From Acidithiobacillus montserratensis (lineage in GTDB: Bacteria > Pseudomonadota > Gammaproteobacteria > Acidithiobacillales > Acidithiobacillaceae), in the NCBI RefSeq assembly GCF_018853465.1, contig NZ_JABBOU010000051.1, forward strand, positions 1 to 64,000: a DNA stretch of 64,000 bases, written 5' to 3'. The first letter of the stretch is position 1; every line of letters begins with the position of its first letter. The notes beneath the pieces were generated by a model. It had not been told where the DNA came from and searched no databases. It worked only from the letters and a program-made list of their open reading frames with translations. Below, in pieces: positions 38,563 through 46,731 of the stretch. The position numbers were made by a program, and so were the translations under genes.

Positions 38563-40194
38563 TTAGATATCTACGCCCATCACGCCGCCATCACTCCGCG
38601 GATCTGTTGCTGCTGCAAAAGTTGATTTCTCAGCATTTGCAAATCCAACCATGCCGGCGTGACCCATGACATCACTATAATCGGGTACCCATGCAACCAT
38701 GTGGCCCCAGCTCTGCAAGTCGTTGTATACCTGCTTTGGATATCGGTGTTCTAGCCGTAAACCTGCATTGCGTTCTCCCCAGGTACGGCCGTATAACCAA
38801 CGGGGGCTGGCTACAGCTTCTGCCAGTGACAAGCCAAAGTGTTTAGCCCGCATGAGGATGGCAGCCTGTGTCTGCGGTTGTCCATCTCCTCCCATGGTGC
38901 CATAGGCTAGTTGTACTCGTTTATTTTCTGCATACATAGCCGGATTCAAGGTATGGAAAGGACGTTTGCCGGGTTCCAGGATATTAATATGCCCCGGGGT
39001 CAATGAAAAAGCGCAGCCCCGGTTATTCCAAAGTACCCCGGTGTCACCCGCTACAACACCACACCCAAATTCATGATAAAGGCTTTGAATAACACTGACC
39101 ATACGACCTGTAGCATCAGCAACGCCAAACCATACCGTATCGCCAGCACCAGTATCTAGGGCAGGTGAAGGCTGAATATGGCGCGGCTCAATCAAAGCGG
39201 CTATGTCATCCAGGAAGCTTGCTTTTAACAGGGCAGACAGATCGAAATCATGATAATGAGGGTCCGCTATGACCTGATCTCGCCAACCAAAAACCTGCTT
39301 CGTGATTTCTACACTGCAATGAATAAAATCAGCACCCCAATGATCTTCAAAGCTCGTTTTAAAACGATCTAACAGTGCCAGAATCATAAGCGAAGCCAAT
39401 CCCTGAGTTGGTGCAGGTAAATTCAAGACTTCACCATGACCAAACGGAACCCGTAATGGTTGCATCCATTCAGTCCTGAAGCTGCTCATATCTTTCTCTG
39501 TCAAAAGACTACCTGAAGCGCGCAAGCCTTTGATCATTTTTTCTGCTAGATAACCTTGATAAAAGCTCTCAGGACCATTTTCTGCAATCTCTTTTATGGT
39601 TCTACCTAGCGCTTTTTGGGGCCAGACTGCATCCGGTTTGGGAATTTCACCATTCGGCATAAAAGCATGACTGAATCCTGGTTGCTTATATAAAACTGGC
39701 ACATAATGGGTTAAGGTGGCTGTCTGATTAGGGCTGATCGGAAAACCACGTAGCGCATGTTCATAAGCCGTTTCCAGAAGGTCGCCCCAAGACAAACTTC
39801 CGTGCCAGGAATTTCTGGAATAATCATAAGCAGTTCCCCAACCAGCGACTATTCCAGGGACCGTCAATGCTGACCTTCCCCCTCGAAAAGGAATTTCTTG
39901 AATATGCGCATCACAAAAAGTATGGGCTGAGTATTTATGACCAGCCGGACCAGCAGCAGCCAAACCCATCGCTGATTCTGAATTTCCATCGGAAATCAGC
40001 CAGAATGCGTCGCCGCCCAAACCATTCATATGGGGATAGACCACAGCCAGGGTTGATCCCACGGCAATGGCGGCCTCTATGGCATTCCCCCCCCTTCGCA
40101 ACACTTCTCCACCAGCTTCTGCAGCCAGAAAATGAGGAGCACTGACTATACCGCCAGTTGCTTGTGCATATTTTTGAGGCGTAATGACTGTCAT
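38563..40194 (-). CDS. hpxW: Gamma-glutamyltranspeptidase-family amidohydrolase, HpxW-like
   Basis: A 543-residue Ntn-hydrolase of the GGT family. It has no signal peptide, so it is cytoplasmic like HpxW and unlike secreted GGT. Autocleavage is expected before Thr353 in GAGDTVWFGVAD. The best-matched characterised relative is Klebsiella HpxW, an oxamate amidohydrolase (oxamate to oxalate and ammonia) acting after the hpxXYZ products; here hpxX, hpxY and hpxZ homologues precede it in the same operon. It may act on oxamate or on malonamate, the one-carbon-longer analogue. The ATG overlaps the upstream stop as ATGA. It is the final gene of the leftward operon. Confidence 0.8.
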   Translation of the reverse strand: MTVITPQKYAQATGGIVSAPHFLAAEAGGEVLRRGGNAIEAAIAVGSTLAVVYPHMNGLGGDAFWLISDGNSESAMGLAAAGPAGHKYSAHTFCDAHIQEIPFRGGRSALTVPGIVAGWGTAYDYSRNSWHGSLSWGDLLETAYEHALRGFPISPNQTATLTHYVPVLYKQPGFSHAFMPNGEIPKPDAVWPQKALGRTIKEIAENGPESFYQGYLAEKMIKGLRASGSLLTEKDMSSFRTEWMQPLRVPFGHGEVLNLPAPTQGLASLMILALLDRFKTSFEDHWGADFIHCSVEITKQVFGWRDQVIADPHYHDFDLSALLKASFLDDIAALIEPRHIQPSPALDTGAGDTVWFGVADATGRMVSVIQSLYHEFGCGVVAGDTGVLWNNRGCAFSLTPGHINILEPGKRPFHTLNPAMYAENKRVQLAYGTMGGDGQPQTQAAILMRAKHFGLSLAEAVASPRWLYGRTWGERNAGLRLEHRYPKQVYNDLQSWGHMVAWVPDYSDVMGHAGMVGFANAEKSTFAAATDPRSDGGVMGVDI

Positions 40195-40799
40195 GGCAAT
40201 CGTCTGGCTCGGATCCGAGAGGAGCACCATTCTCTCTGGGTATTAAGTCGAGGAAATGAATGATCCATTTTTCTGTTCAAACGCTTATATTGTTCTGGAG
40301 GCAAATAACTGAGCTGTTTATCCAGGCGGGCATCGGGATTTTCCCATAATAGTGCTTGTAAATTTCTTGCCATAAAACCCGATAACATCAACGGATGCCC
40401 ACCACTCCCACAGTCATTGACCATGCTGGCCGCAGCAATTGTTTGATTTTGCATGGTGCGCCGCAAACACTGCAAGTCACTCACCGATGGTAATACCGTA
40501 TCTGTTTGTACTATCAGTAGCGGATTACGGATGTTTTTTACGGCTCTTTGCAATGTACTGAATGGTCCCTGGACCGCCTTGAAATGGTGCCTAAAACTGA
40601 CACGACGATGCAAACAGCGATGGACCCGTTGTGGCCGAAGACCCGTCACTACGATAACGGGTGCAAAACCTGCGTATCTGAGCCGATCTACTTGTCGATC
40701 AATCCAGGAACGCAGGTCGCCGGGAACTTTTCGACAAGATTTGTGTAAAGTTCCCGAACGAGAAGACCGACCACCGGCCAAAATGACGGCTACTGCCAT
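40191..40799 (-). CDS. MobA/MocA-like nucleotidyltransferase
   Basis: A 202-residue protein starting with AVILAGGRSSRSGTLHK, the NTP-binding signature of molybdenum-cofactor guanylyl- or cytidylyltransferases, although the usual Met before Gly is Ser here. An IVQTDTVLPS segment replaces the usual Asp-containing ALGDQP metal site. A GSGGHPLML stretch matches the GHP motif of MocA. It may attach CMP to molybdopterin for the molybdenum hydroxylase encoded upstream. The basic, Arg-rich composition is unusual, and activity is uncertain. Confidence 0.65.
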   Translation of the reverse strand: MAVAVILAGGRSSRSGTLHKSCRKVPGDLRSWIDRQVDRLRYAGFAPVIVVTGLRPQRVHRCLHRRVSFRHHFKAVQGPFSTLQRAVKNIRNPLLIVQTDTVLPSVSDLQCLRRTMQNQTIAAASMVNDCGSGGHPLMLSGFMARNLQALLWENPDARLDKQLSYLPPEQYKRLNRKMDHSFPRLNTQREWCSSRIRARRLP

Positions 40800-40805
40800 G
40801 CAAAC

Positions 40806-41192
40806 TTAAGTATTTTTCGGCATCAGACTGACATGGGCGGCAACCACCCGCCAGCCCTCTGGGGTACGTAACCAGGTCTGACTTTGCCGGCCGTGCACCT
40901 GATCACGTCGAAACTCTGTATTTGCGGTAGCAAAATCATAGCCATAAGTAGTTATGGTGGTATTGATTAATTCGCGATTCAGCGCTGGGGTCGGACGTGT
41001 TGCGCGAAAATCCGCAATTGCAGCATAACCATAGAGGTTCTCAGCTACTCCATAACGCAAAGTATGCTCGCTATTCCAGAATAATTCATCTAATACTTCC
41101 ACATCATTTTCAACCAAGGCTTTTTCGTAGCGTAGAAAAACTTCCTGCACTTCTTTAAATACTTCCGGCGCATTAATTTCAACATAACTCAT
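40806..41192 (-). CDS. hpxZ: HpxZ/AtzH-like DUF3225 protein
   Basis: A 128-residue SnoaL/NTF2-like protein with the DUF3225 pattern: [33 protein letters not shown] at the start, [17 protein letters not shown] in the middle and [23 protein letters not shown] at the end. HpxZ belongs to the Klebsiella oxalurate cluster; the homologue AtzH of Pseudomonas sp. ADP is a decarboxylating amidohydrolase acting on 1,3-dicarboxyurea. The ATG at 41192 has an AAGGAAAA site and overlaps the amidase gene by 14 bp; the open extension upstream lies within that gene. Confidence 0.87.
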   Translation of the reverse strand: MSYVEINAPEVFKEVQEVFLRYEKALVENDVEVLDELFWNSEHTLRYGVAENLYGYAAIADFRATRPTPALNRELINTTITTYGYDFATANTEFRRDQVHGRQSQTWLRTPEGWRVVAAHVSLMPKNT

Positions 41193-42603
41193 AGGGGTTT
41201 TCCTTCTGGTTTTGTGGAAGCGGACTGGTAAAACCGAATAACTCAAGATATCGTGCCACTCTCAAGGCTTTTTTTTCCTGCCAGGGTGCCGCAATAATCT
41301 GAACTCCAATGGGCATGGCTCCTGGTGTAGATACGGGGACAACAACTACCGGCAAGCCGATAAAGGAAAGGGGCTGGGTATATAATCCCAAATGCGGGCG
41401 GACCAGCATGCTGTGCCCGTCCAGTTCCATAGATCTCTGGCCGATAAGCGGAGCAGTCATCGGTGTAGCAGGTGCAATCAGCAGATCAAATTTTGCAAAA
41501 ACCATTTGCATTTCTCTACGGTAATAACTGCGGAACCGCTGGGCTTGAATCACCCAGGAAGCAGGTAGTAAGGCACCAGCGAGCATACGATCACGCACGT
41601 CAGGATCGTAGTCCGCAGCATACTGTCGTAAACGTCCCAGATGTAAATTACTACTCTCTGCATTGGTAATCAGGTAGGCGGCCGCACGGGCTTGGGCTAC
41701 ACTGGCAATTTCTATTTCTTGAGTCACCCCAAGACAATCTATCACTTTCTGCACAGCTTGCTGCGCTTGTTCAGTAGCTTGTGTACGGAAATAACCCCCC
41801 GCAAGCGCAATTTTTAGATCGGCAATGCCGTCATCAAGGCCATCGCTAGTCAATTCACATTCCTGCTGCGCAGATACAGGGTCCTTAGGATCATAGCCTT
41901 GTAACACGTCATAAGCCATGGCCAAATCCATTACGTTACGTGCCATAGGCCCCACATGATCGAGGCTAGGACAAAACGGAAATGTACCCGCACGCGACAG
42001 ACGACCATATGTGGGTTTCAACCCAAAAATTCCACAGAGCGATGATGGCACACGTATTGAACCGTTCGTGTCAGAACCTAGAGCAACCGGTACCATCCCA
42101 CCAGCTACCGCGGCACCACTGCCACCACTGGACCCGCCCGTCATGCGGGATAGATCATGAGGATTTCGTGATGGGCCGTAATGCACATTCTCTCCTGTAA
42201 AGTCATAGGCATACTCACCCATGTTGAGCCCACCAAGAAGGACGGCCCCAGCAGCATTCATCTTATGAATCAGCGTGGCATCCACTGTTGCCGGGGCGTC
42301 CTCCCGATTGATTTTGGAACCCGCCAAGGTCACTTGCCCTTCTATATCAAAAAGATTTTTAACCGCAAATGGCACACCAGCCATGGTGCCGGGATCTTCG
42401 CCCCTGGCGACTTTCCTATCTATCTGTTCAGCCTCATGGAGCGCTCGATCTTCGGAAACGTAGGTAAAAGCATTGAATTGAGTATTTGTGGATTGAACAT
42501 ACCGCAAAGATTCTTCAACCACCGCAACGGCTTTCCATTCACCAAGCCGCACTCTTCGGGCAATTTCTCGTGCCTCTGAAAAACTATGAAATAAATCGCT
42601 CAT
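41179..42603 (-). CDS. hpxY: AtzE/HpxY-type amidase
   Basis: A 474-residue amidase-signature enzyme. The Ser-cisSer-Lys triad is visible: K82 (FAVKNLFD), the cis-Ser in GGSSGGSG near residue 158, and the nucleophile S182 in [13 protein letters not shown]. In Pseudomonas ADP, AtzE deaminates 1-carboxybiuret in complex with the small protein AtzG; in Klebsiella, HpxY is tied to oxalurate. Here the partner gene (hpxX/atzG) directly precedes it, with ATGA overlap. By analogy it could deaminate ureidomalonate, the carbon analogue of 1-carboxybiuret; that is an inference. GatA-type activity is unlikely in this context. Confidence 0.88.
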   Translation of the reverse strand: MSDLFHSFSEAREIARRVRLGEWKAVAVVEESLRYVQSTNTQFNAFTYVSEDRALHEAEQIDRKVARGEDPGTMAGVPFAVKNLFDIEGQVTLAGSKINREDAPATVDATLIHKMNAAGAVLLGGLNMGEYAYDFTGENVHYGPSRNPHDLSRMTGGSSGGSGAAVAGGMVPVALGSDTNGSIRVPSSLCGIFGLKPTYGRLSRAGTFPFCPSLDHVGPMARNVMDLAMAYDVLQGYDPKDPVSAQQECELTSDGLDDGIADLKIALAGGYFRTQATEQAQQAVQKVIDCLGVTQEIEIASVAQARAAAYLITNAESSNLHLGRLRQYAADYDPDVRDRMLAGALLPASWVIQAQRFRSYYRREMQMVFAKFDLLIAPATPMTAPLIGQRSMELDGHSMLVRPHLGLYTQPLSFIGLPVVVVPVSTPGAMPIGVQIIAAPWQEKKALRVARYLELFGFTSPLPQNQKENPYELC

Positions 42604-42800
42604 GGCCGAAACACCGTAGCAAGATCTTCAGTAAAATCGAGGGGAAATGCTTCAAGGACCCCCGCAAGATGGGCACTGATATTGAAGTAATTACGAATAT
42701 CTGGATACCAAGCGGTCTCTACTGTCAAGTCCATAGCTTCAAACGTGATCTGCATGTATTGTTCAATCATCGCCTCGCTGAGAGGCCTTAAAGTATTCAT
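42600..42800 (-). CDS. hpxX: HpxX/AtzG-like small subunit (DUF4089)
   Basis: A 66-residue protein of the AtzG/HpxX family. AtzG binds AtzE as a small structural subunit, a relic of the GatC-GatA relationship, and is needed for the stability of the amidase. Visible family traits are the short helical N-terminus, the PDIRNYFNISAHLAGVLEAFPL segment and an acidic tail with EDLATVFRP. It overlaps xdhC and the amidase gene by 4 bp each, implying translational coupling and stoichiometric synthesis. Confidence 0.85.
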   Translation of the reverse strand: MNTLRPLSEAMIEQYMQITFEAMDLTVETAWYPDIRNYFNISAHLAGVLEAFPLDFTEDLATVFRP

Positions 42801-43741
42801 GAAAATACTCCTTTATGGCGTAACTGTAACAACTCTGCCAAAATACTGACCGCAATTTCCATTGGTTTTTTGCCTATTCCAGGCAAACCCATAGGCATGT
42901 GTAGAAAATCTGGAATAGGGCGAGCAGCCCGGATAAGCTGATGTCTAAAACGTGCCGCCTTGGATTCACTGGCAATCACACCGAGATATAACAGTGGCTG
43001 GTCGGCAAAATATTCCAGTAGAGCATAATCCAGAGCATGACTATAGGTCATAATCAAAACTATATTGGCACATTTCAGCTCCTTAATAACGCTTTGATCA
43101 CAACTATTGGTCAATACAACTTCTTTTGGAAAATCGGCGGGATCAGTCCATTCTGGCCGATCATCATAAAGTGTGATCTGAAAATCCAGCCCAACAGCAA
43201 GGCGCGTAAAAGCGCGTCCGACATGCCCGGCACCAAAAATCCAAACGGTCTGTTGCTGAGGTGCCGGGAGCAAAAAATAATCACCATGCACCGAAAATTC
43301 AGGAACTGAAGCAGTTTCAAGCAAGTTAAGCGCCACGGAATCTCCCAATCTCTGTCCATTGTTGGTAATCCCTGCTATCAAATGCAAATATCCTCGCTCA
43401 TCCACATGATAAGAGCGGGCTGCTCCTGAAGCATATAGCTCTGCAAAAAAAGGCTGGACATCTACTAAGGCGATAGCCACACGACCACCGCAACACTGAT
43501 CATCTTTTGTACCCAAAACAAATTCTACACGCGCATGCCAGTTTTTTTTATCCCTATTTCTCAACAAATTGAGAACAGAGTATTCCATATGGCCACCGCC
43601 TACAGTACCCAAAACGTGATTATCGTCTCGCAAAGCAACGCTTCTACCTATCGCCGTGGGCGCCGATCCCTGTACTTGCACGACCAAGGCCTCTGTAATT
43701 ACCCGTGAATGATGTTTGGAGAGTTGTATCAGGGTATTCAT
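42797..43741 (-). CDS. xdhC: XdhC-family molybdenum cofactor maturation factor
   Basis: A 314-residue protein that binds molybdenum cofactor, helps its sulfuration and inserts it into xanthine-dehydrogenase-type enzymes. The N-terminal XdhC/CoxI domain has GSAPTAIGRSVAL, GTVGGGHME and the DQCCGGRV cysteine pair; a C-terminal Rossmann domain follows (VWIFGAGHVGRAF near residue 168). It overlaps the genes on both sides by 4 bp. Its presence supports a functional sulfurated Mo hydroxylase encoded three genes upstream. Confidence 0.93.
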   Translation of the reverse strand: MNTLIQLSKHHSRVITEALVVQVQGSAPTAIGRSVALRDDNHVLGTVGGGHMEYSVLNLLRNRDKKNWHARVEFVLGTKDDQCCGGRVAIALVDVQPFFAELYASGAARSYHVDERGYLHLIAGITNNGQRLGDSVALNLLETASVPEFSVHGDYFLLPAPQQQTVWIFGAGHVGRAFTRLAVGLDFQITLYDDRPEWTDPADFPKEVVLTNSCDQSVIKELKCANIVLIMTYSHALDYALLEYFADQPLLYLGVIASESKAARFRHQLIRAARPIPDFLHMPMGLPGIGKKPMEIAVSILAELLQLRHKGVFS

Positions 43742-44811
43742 GGGGCGATTCCGATTATTGCTACTGGACCGCCCCCCTGGGGCCCTTGATGCTCAGCACG
43801 GGTAGAGACGTAAACACCTGTGTCTCCAAGCACTCCTGCCAGCAGTGCTGCCACAACGCAACGGGAATAGCGCATATCCGAAATATCGGCATCCGTCCAC
43901 ATCGTATGCCGACGATTCCTAATATAATTCCCAGGATGAGCATCGGACTTGGCAAATACGCCGACAATTTTTTTGGAATCACCTGCAGTGAGTTGTCCAT
44001 TCACAGGCTTTATTCCCAGCTGCTTAAGAACGCCATAAATACTTGGTACATCAATGATATCGCGCATCAAGCCATGAGCTATCGCCAGATCGCCTTCCCA
44101 GCAATCGGAATTCGCAAAAAGTATGATTTCAGAACGTATCAAGCATGGTTTTGCAGAGACGCTGGCTCTACTAGAATACAAAGACCAATCACTTTGAATA
44201 GCGGCATCAGATAACTGATTCTCGCTTATCTCACCCAGCGCCAAGGCTACACCAAGGGCTGAGGCGGCTCGCGACCAGGCCATATCACAACGGAGCGCTG
44301 TTGCGGGCGAAGAAACTGGGGGAATAGCTGCTTTTATTTGCACCAGATGCACATCATCGGCAGTTACCCGTAACTCCTGCATCAAATTTACCACTACTCG
44401 AGCAGTCTCATGAATCATAGCCATGCGTCCTACTTCATCTGGCGAAAAATTTCTGCTCGAGCCAGTTGCAATGGCCAGTCTTTTGCTTGACCGTTTTAAT
44501 GTCGACGGCTGACCAATTACAGAAAACACCAAAAGATGCGGTGCAGTTACCCCCTCACTTCCTCCCGAAAAAGACAATACGATCCTTTCTTCAACCTGCT
44601 CCGGAAGACAATCCAAAAAAGGGGCCAGAAGATAACCCAGTGCCTGAATAGACAAATTCCTTGTGAAATCATTTATCCCGCCATTACCTTCCGTTTTGCC
44701 GATAATGGCAACAATATTCTGGGGATGTATTTCTTCACGGGCAATGGCATCCACCAAACCCGACATGTCAGCGGGACTTTGAGTAAAAAAACGAGCCACT
44801 TCAGTGCGCAC
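43738..44811 (-). CDS. Ring-opening amidohydrolase, barbiturase/cyanuric acid hydrolase family
   Basis: A 357-residue member of the small AtzD/TrzD/barbiturase family, which opens six-membered cyclic ureides with three Ser-Lys dyads. Candidate lysines are K39 (IIGKTEGNGG), K160 (VQIKAAIP) and K288 (VFAKSDAHP); matching serines lie in the SFSGGSEG stretch, in SSRASVSA near 216, and in VSTRAEHQGP near 336. The C-terminal EHQGPQGGGPVAII is diagnostic. Start is GTG with AGGTGAAG upstream. Barbiturate, cyanurate or a related ureide are the possible substrates; with a Mo hydroxylase and no triazine genes nearby, barbiturate is favoured. The product would be ureidomalonate. Confidence 0.85.
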   Translation of the reverse strand: MRTEVARFFTQSPADMSGLVDAIAREEIHPQNIVAIIGKTEGNGGINDFTRNLSIQALGYLLAPFLDCLPEQVEERIVLSFSGGSEGVTAPHLLVFSVIGQPSTLKRSSKRLAIATGSSRNFSPDEVGRMAMIHETARVVVNLMQELRVTADDVHLVQIKAAIPPVSSPATALRCDMAWSRAASALGVALALGEISENQLSDAAIQSDWSLYSSRASVSAKPCLIRSEIILFANSDCWEGDLAIAHGLMRDIIDVPSIYGVLKQLGIKPVNGQLTAGDSKKIVGVFAKSDAHPGNYIRNRRHTMWTDADISDMRYSRCVVAALLAGVLGDTGVYVSTRAEHQGPQGGGPVAIIGIAP

Positions 44812-44829
44812 GAAACTTCACCTCAATGC

Positions 44830-45408
44830 TTAAAACGGCACTTTCAAAGTTCGACCCGTACGTCTGCGAATATCAATTTTATAGACATCTCCTGCATCCA
44901 TTTCATCTGCACTTTTAGCATTGGCCAGGGCGTGCACCACTTCATCGGAGTTCATGGTTAAAACTGTCACTGGATCAACGATGGCCATTGGAAAATCATG
45001 CCAAGTACCCGCATGAATCATAACGCCATGACCTGCAGGAATACGAAAGGCACACACATCTTCCAAGCAAGGGGCATCATGTCCGGTAGCTTGATTCGGC
45101 TTGCCTAACACCATAGCAAATGGTGACGTACCAAGCCCGACAAAAATTTGGGTCATATTCAAATGCCGTTCTAGCCAGGTAATTTCCGGACTGCGGTGTG
45201 AAATACGTGCTGTGCGGATCACCGCCTGTCCAGTATACTTAAAATCCAGATTTTGCCCTTCTTCAACGCTCCCTTTATAAAAAGGAATACTCAATCCTGG
45301 TCGGTATACCGCTTCAGTAATCATCACCCCATAGTCTTGCATATTTTCTGGATTAGCATCTACAAAGGGAATTTCCATTACCATATTATCTTCTAATTGG
45401 GCGCCCAT
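44830..45408 (-). CDS. Ureidoglycolate-lyase-like protein (AllA superfamily)
   Basis: A 192-residue cupin-like protein with segments typical of the ureidoglycolate lyase family: EDVCAFRIPAGHGVMIHAGTWHDFP near residue 125 and VLTMNSDEVVHALANAKS near 155. The family member AllA splits ureidoglycolate to glyoxylate and urea. No allantoinase or allantoicase accompanies it here, so another ureido acid, possibly ureidomalonate, may be its target; this is speculative. GAGGAGAGTAAT precedes the ATG. It lies between the FAD subunit of the Mo hydroxylase and the barbiturase-like gene, with gaps of about 20 bp. Confidence 0.7.
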   Translation of the reverse strand: MGAQLEDNMVMEIPFVDANPENMQDYGVMITEAVYRPGLSIPFYKGSVEEGQNLDFKYTGQAVIRTARISHRSPEITWLERHLNMTQIFVGLGTSPFAMVLGKPNQATGHDAPCLEDVCAFRIPAGHGVMIHAGTWHDFPMAIVDPVTVLTMNSDEVVHALANAKSADEMDAGDVYKIDIRRRTGRTLKVPF

Positions 45409-45428
45409 ATTACTCTCCTCTTTGCTCG

Positions 45429-46280
45429 TTATTCAACGTGTTGTATGGCATCCCAGATCAGACGGGATGTGGTTTCCAGACGATATTCTGCGCTTGAGCG
45501 AATATCATCAACCGGTGCAATATCATGCGTTATACCTTTCCGAACTATTGCCGCATCAATCTGCTTGATCTTCTTTCCCTGTAAATAATGACTTACAGTG
45601 GGCAAACTACAGGGAATCGCTGCTACGCTGGCAATACCAAACCGGGCCTGGACAATGGTCTTAGCTGCATCTATCTGAAAACAAGCGGCAACACCAACTT
45701 TTGCAATGGCCTGCGCGGCACGGGTACCTACTTTCCGGTATAAACTGACGGATTTATCGGGAGGATAAGGAATATGCACCGCAACAAGTAACTCCGCTGC
45801 AGCCAAAGCAGTTTTGCGATAAGCGACATGAAAGGCGGCATAATCCATGATGCGCGATCCCTGTTGGCCGGCAATTTCAAGACTGGCCCCATATGCCAGT
45901 AATACGGGAGCATTATCTGCAGCGGGAGAGGCATTACATAGGTTCCCACCCAGAGTGGCACGATTCTGTATAGGTGCAGCACCGGTCACTGCAGCAGAAG
46001 CAGCCAACATTGGCCAGAATTTTTGGACTTGTGGATGGCGTCGCAAAGCGCTCAGCGTCACCCCCGCTCCGATGCGAATACCCTTGTCATGAACTTCGAT
46101 CTCTTTTAAATCCGGGATGGCGCTCAAATCTAACCAATCCCGGTTTTTTTGATGCATACTCAATCGCTGTGTCACCATGACATCCGTGCCCCCGGAAATG
46201 ATCTGATAATGATCTAGGGGCATTTTAGAGAGTAAGCTTATGGCTTCACCCACCCGTTGAGGACGCACCCATTCAACCAT
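45429..46280 (-). CDS. Molybdenum hydroxylase FAD-binding subunit (XdhB/CoxM-like)
   Basis: The 283-residue medium subunit has FAD-binding signatures IISGGTDVMVT near residue 30 and NRATLGGNLCNASPAADNAP near residue 105, plus the C-terminal CO-dehydrogenase flavoprotein domain. It passes electrons from the Fe-S clusters to NAD+ or another acceptor. The ATG at 46280 has AGGAGTTACTC directly upstream and overlaps the Fe-S subunit gene by 8 bp; an earlier in-frame ATG lies inside that gene. Confidence 0.92.
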   Translation of the reverse strand: MVEWVRPQRVGEAISLLSKMPLDHYQIISGGTDVMVTQRLSMHQKNRDWLDLSAIPDLKEIEVHDKGIRIGAGVTLSALRRHPQVQKFWPMLAASAAVTGAAPIQNRATLGGNLCNASPAADNAPVLLAYGASLEIAGQQGSRIMDYAAFHVAYRKTALAAAELLVAVHIPYPPDKSVSLYRKVGTRAAQAIAKVGVAACFQIDAAKTIVQARFGIASVAAIPCSLPTVSHYLQGKKIKQIDAAIVRKGITHDIAPVDDIRSSAEYRLETTSRLIWDAIQHVE

Positions 46281-46731
46281 GAGTAACTCCTGTGGCAGCC
46301 TGAAGAACCGCTTCATAAATGCGACCGTAACCCGTACAGCGACATAAATTCCCGCTGAGTCCCTCCCGTATTTCTTCTAGCGTGGGCTGCGGATACTCAC
46401 TCAGCAATGCCGTTGCTGCCATCATCATTCCCGGGGTACAAATTCCACATTGGGCGGCAAAACAGGCATGAAAAGAGGCCACCAACGGACTGTCAGAAGG
46501 TAAGCCTTCTATCGTCACAATGTCGGCGTTATCCATTTGCCCCAGAGGAAGCAAACAACTGTTGAGAACCTGACCATTGACTAAAACTGCACAGGCCCCG
46601 CACTCCCCCTCACCACAGCCCTCCTTGGTCCCTTTCAAACCCAGTTCATCACGCAATACGTCCAGGAGGCGGCTATCTGGCTTTGCCTGCACTTGCATTT
46701 TCTGACCATTTATCTGCATGCTTACTTTCAT
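46273..46731 (-). CDS. Molybdenum hydroxylase 2Fe-2S subunit
   Basis: The 152-residue small subunit carries a plant-type [2Fe-2S] site ([14 protein letters not shown] with a later NSC) and the alpha-helical [2Fe-2S] site ([10 protein letters not shown] and CRCTGY) that contacts the molybdenum cofactor. Its ATG at 46731 overlaps the large-subunit stop as ATGA. Together the three genes encode an (alpha-beta-gamma)2 enzyme of the xanthine dehydrogenase/CO dehydrogenase family. Confidence 0.94.
   Translation of the reverse strand: MKVSMQINGQKMQVQAKPDSRLLDVLRDELGLKGTKEGCGEGECGACAVLVNGQVLNSCLLPLGQMDNADIVTIEGLPSDSPLVASFHACFAAQCGICTPGMMMAATALLSEYPQPTLEEIREGLSGNLCRCTGYGRIYEAVLQAATGVTHG

Noticed and set aside
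41179..42603. Allophanate hydrolase (AtzF) or GatA for the amidase
   Set aside because: The protein lacks the C-terminal AtzF domain, and the partner genes are AtzG/HpxX and AtzH/HpxZ homologues and not GatB/GatC.
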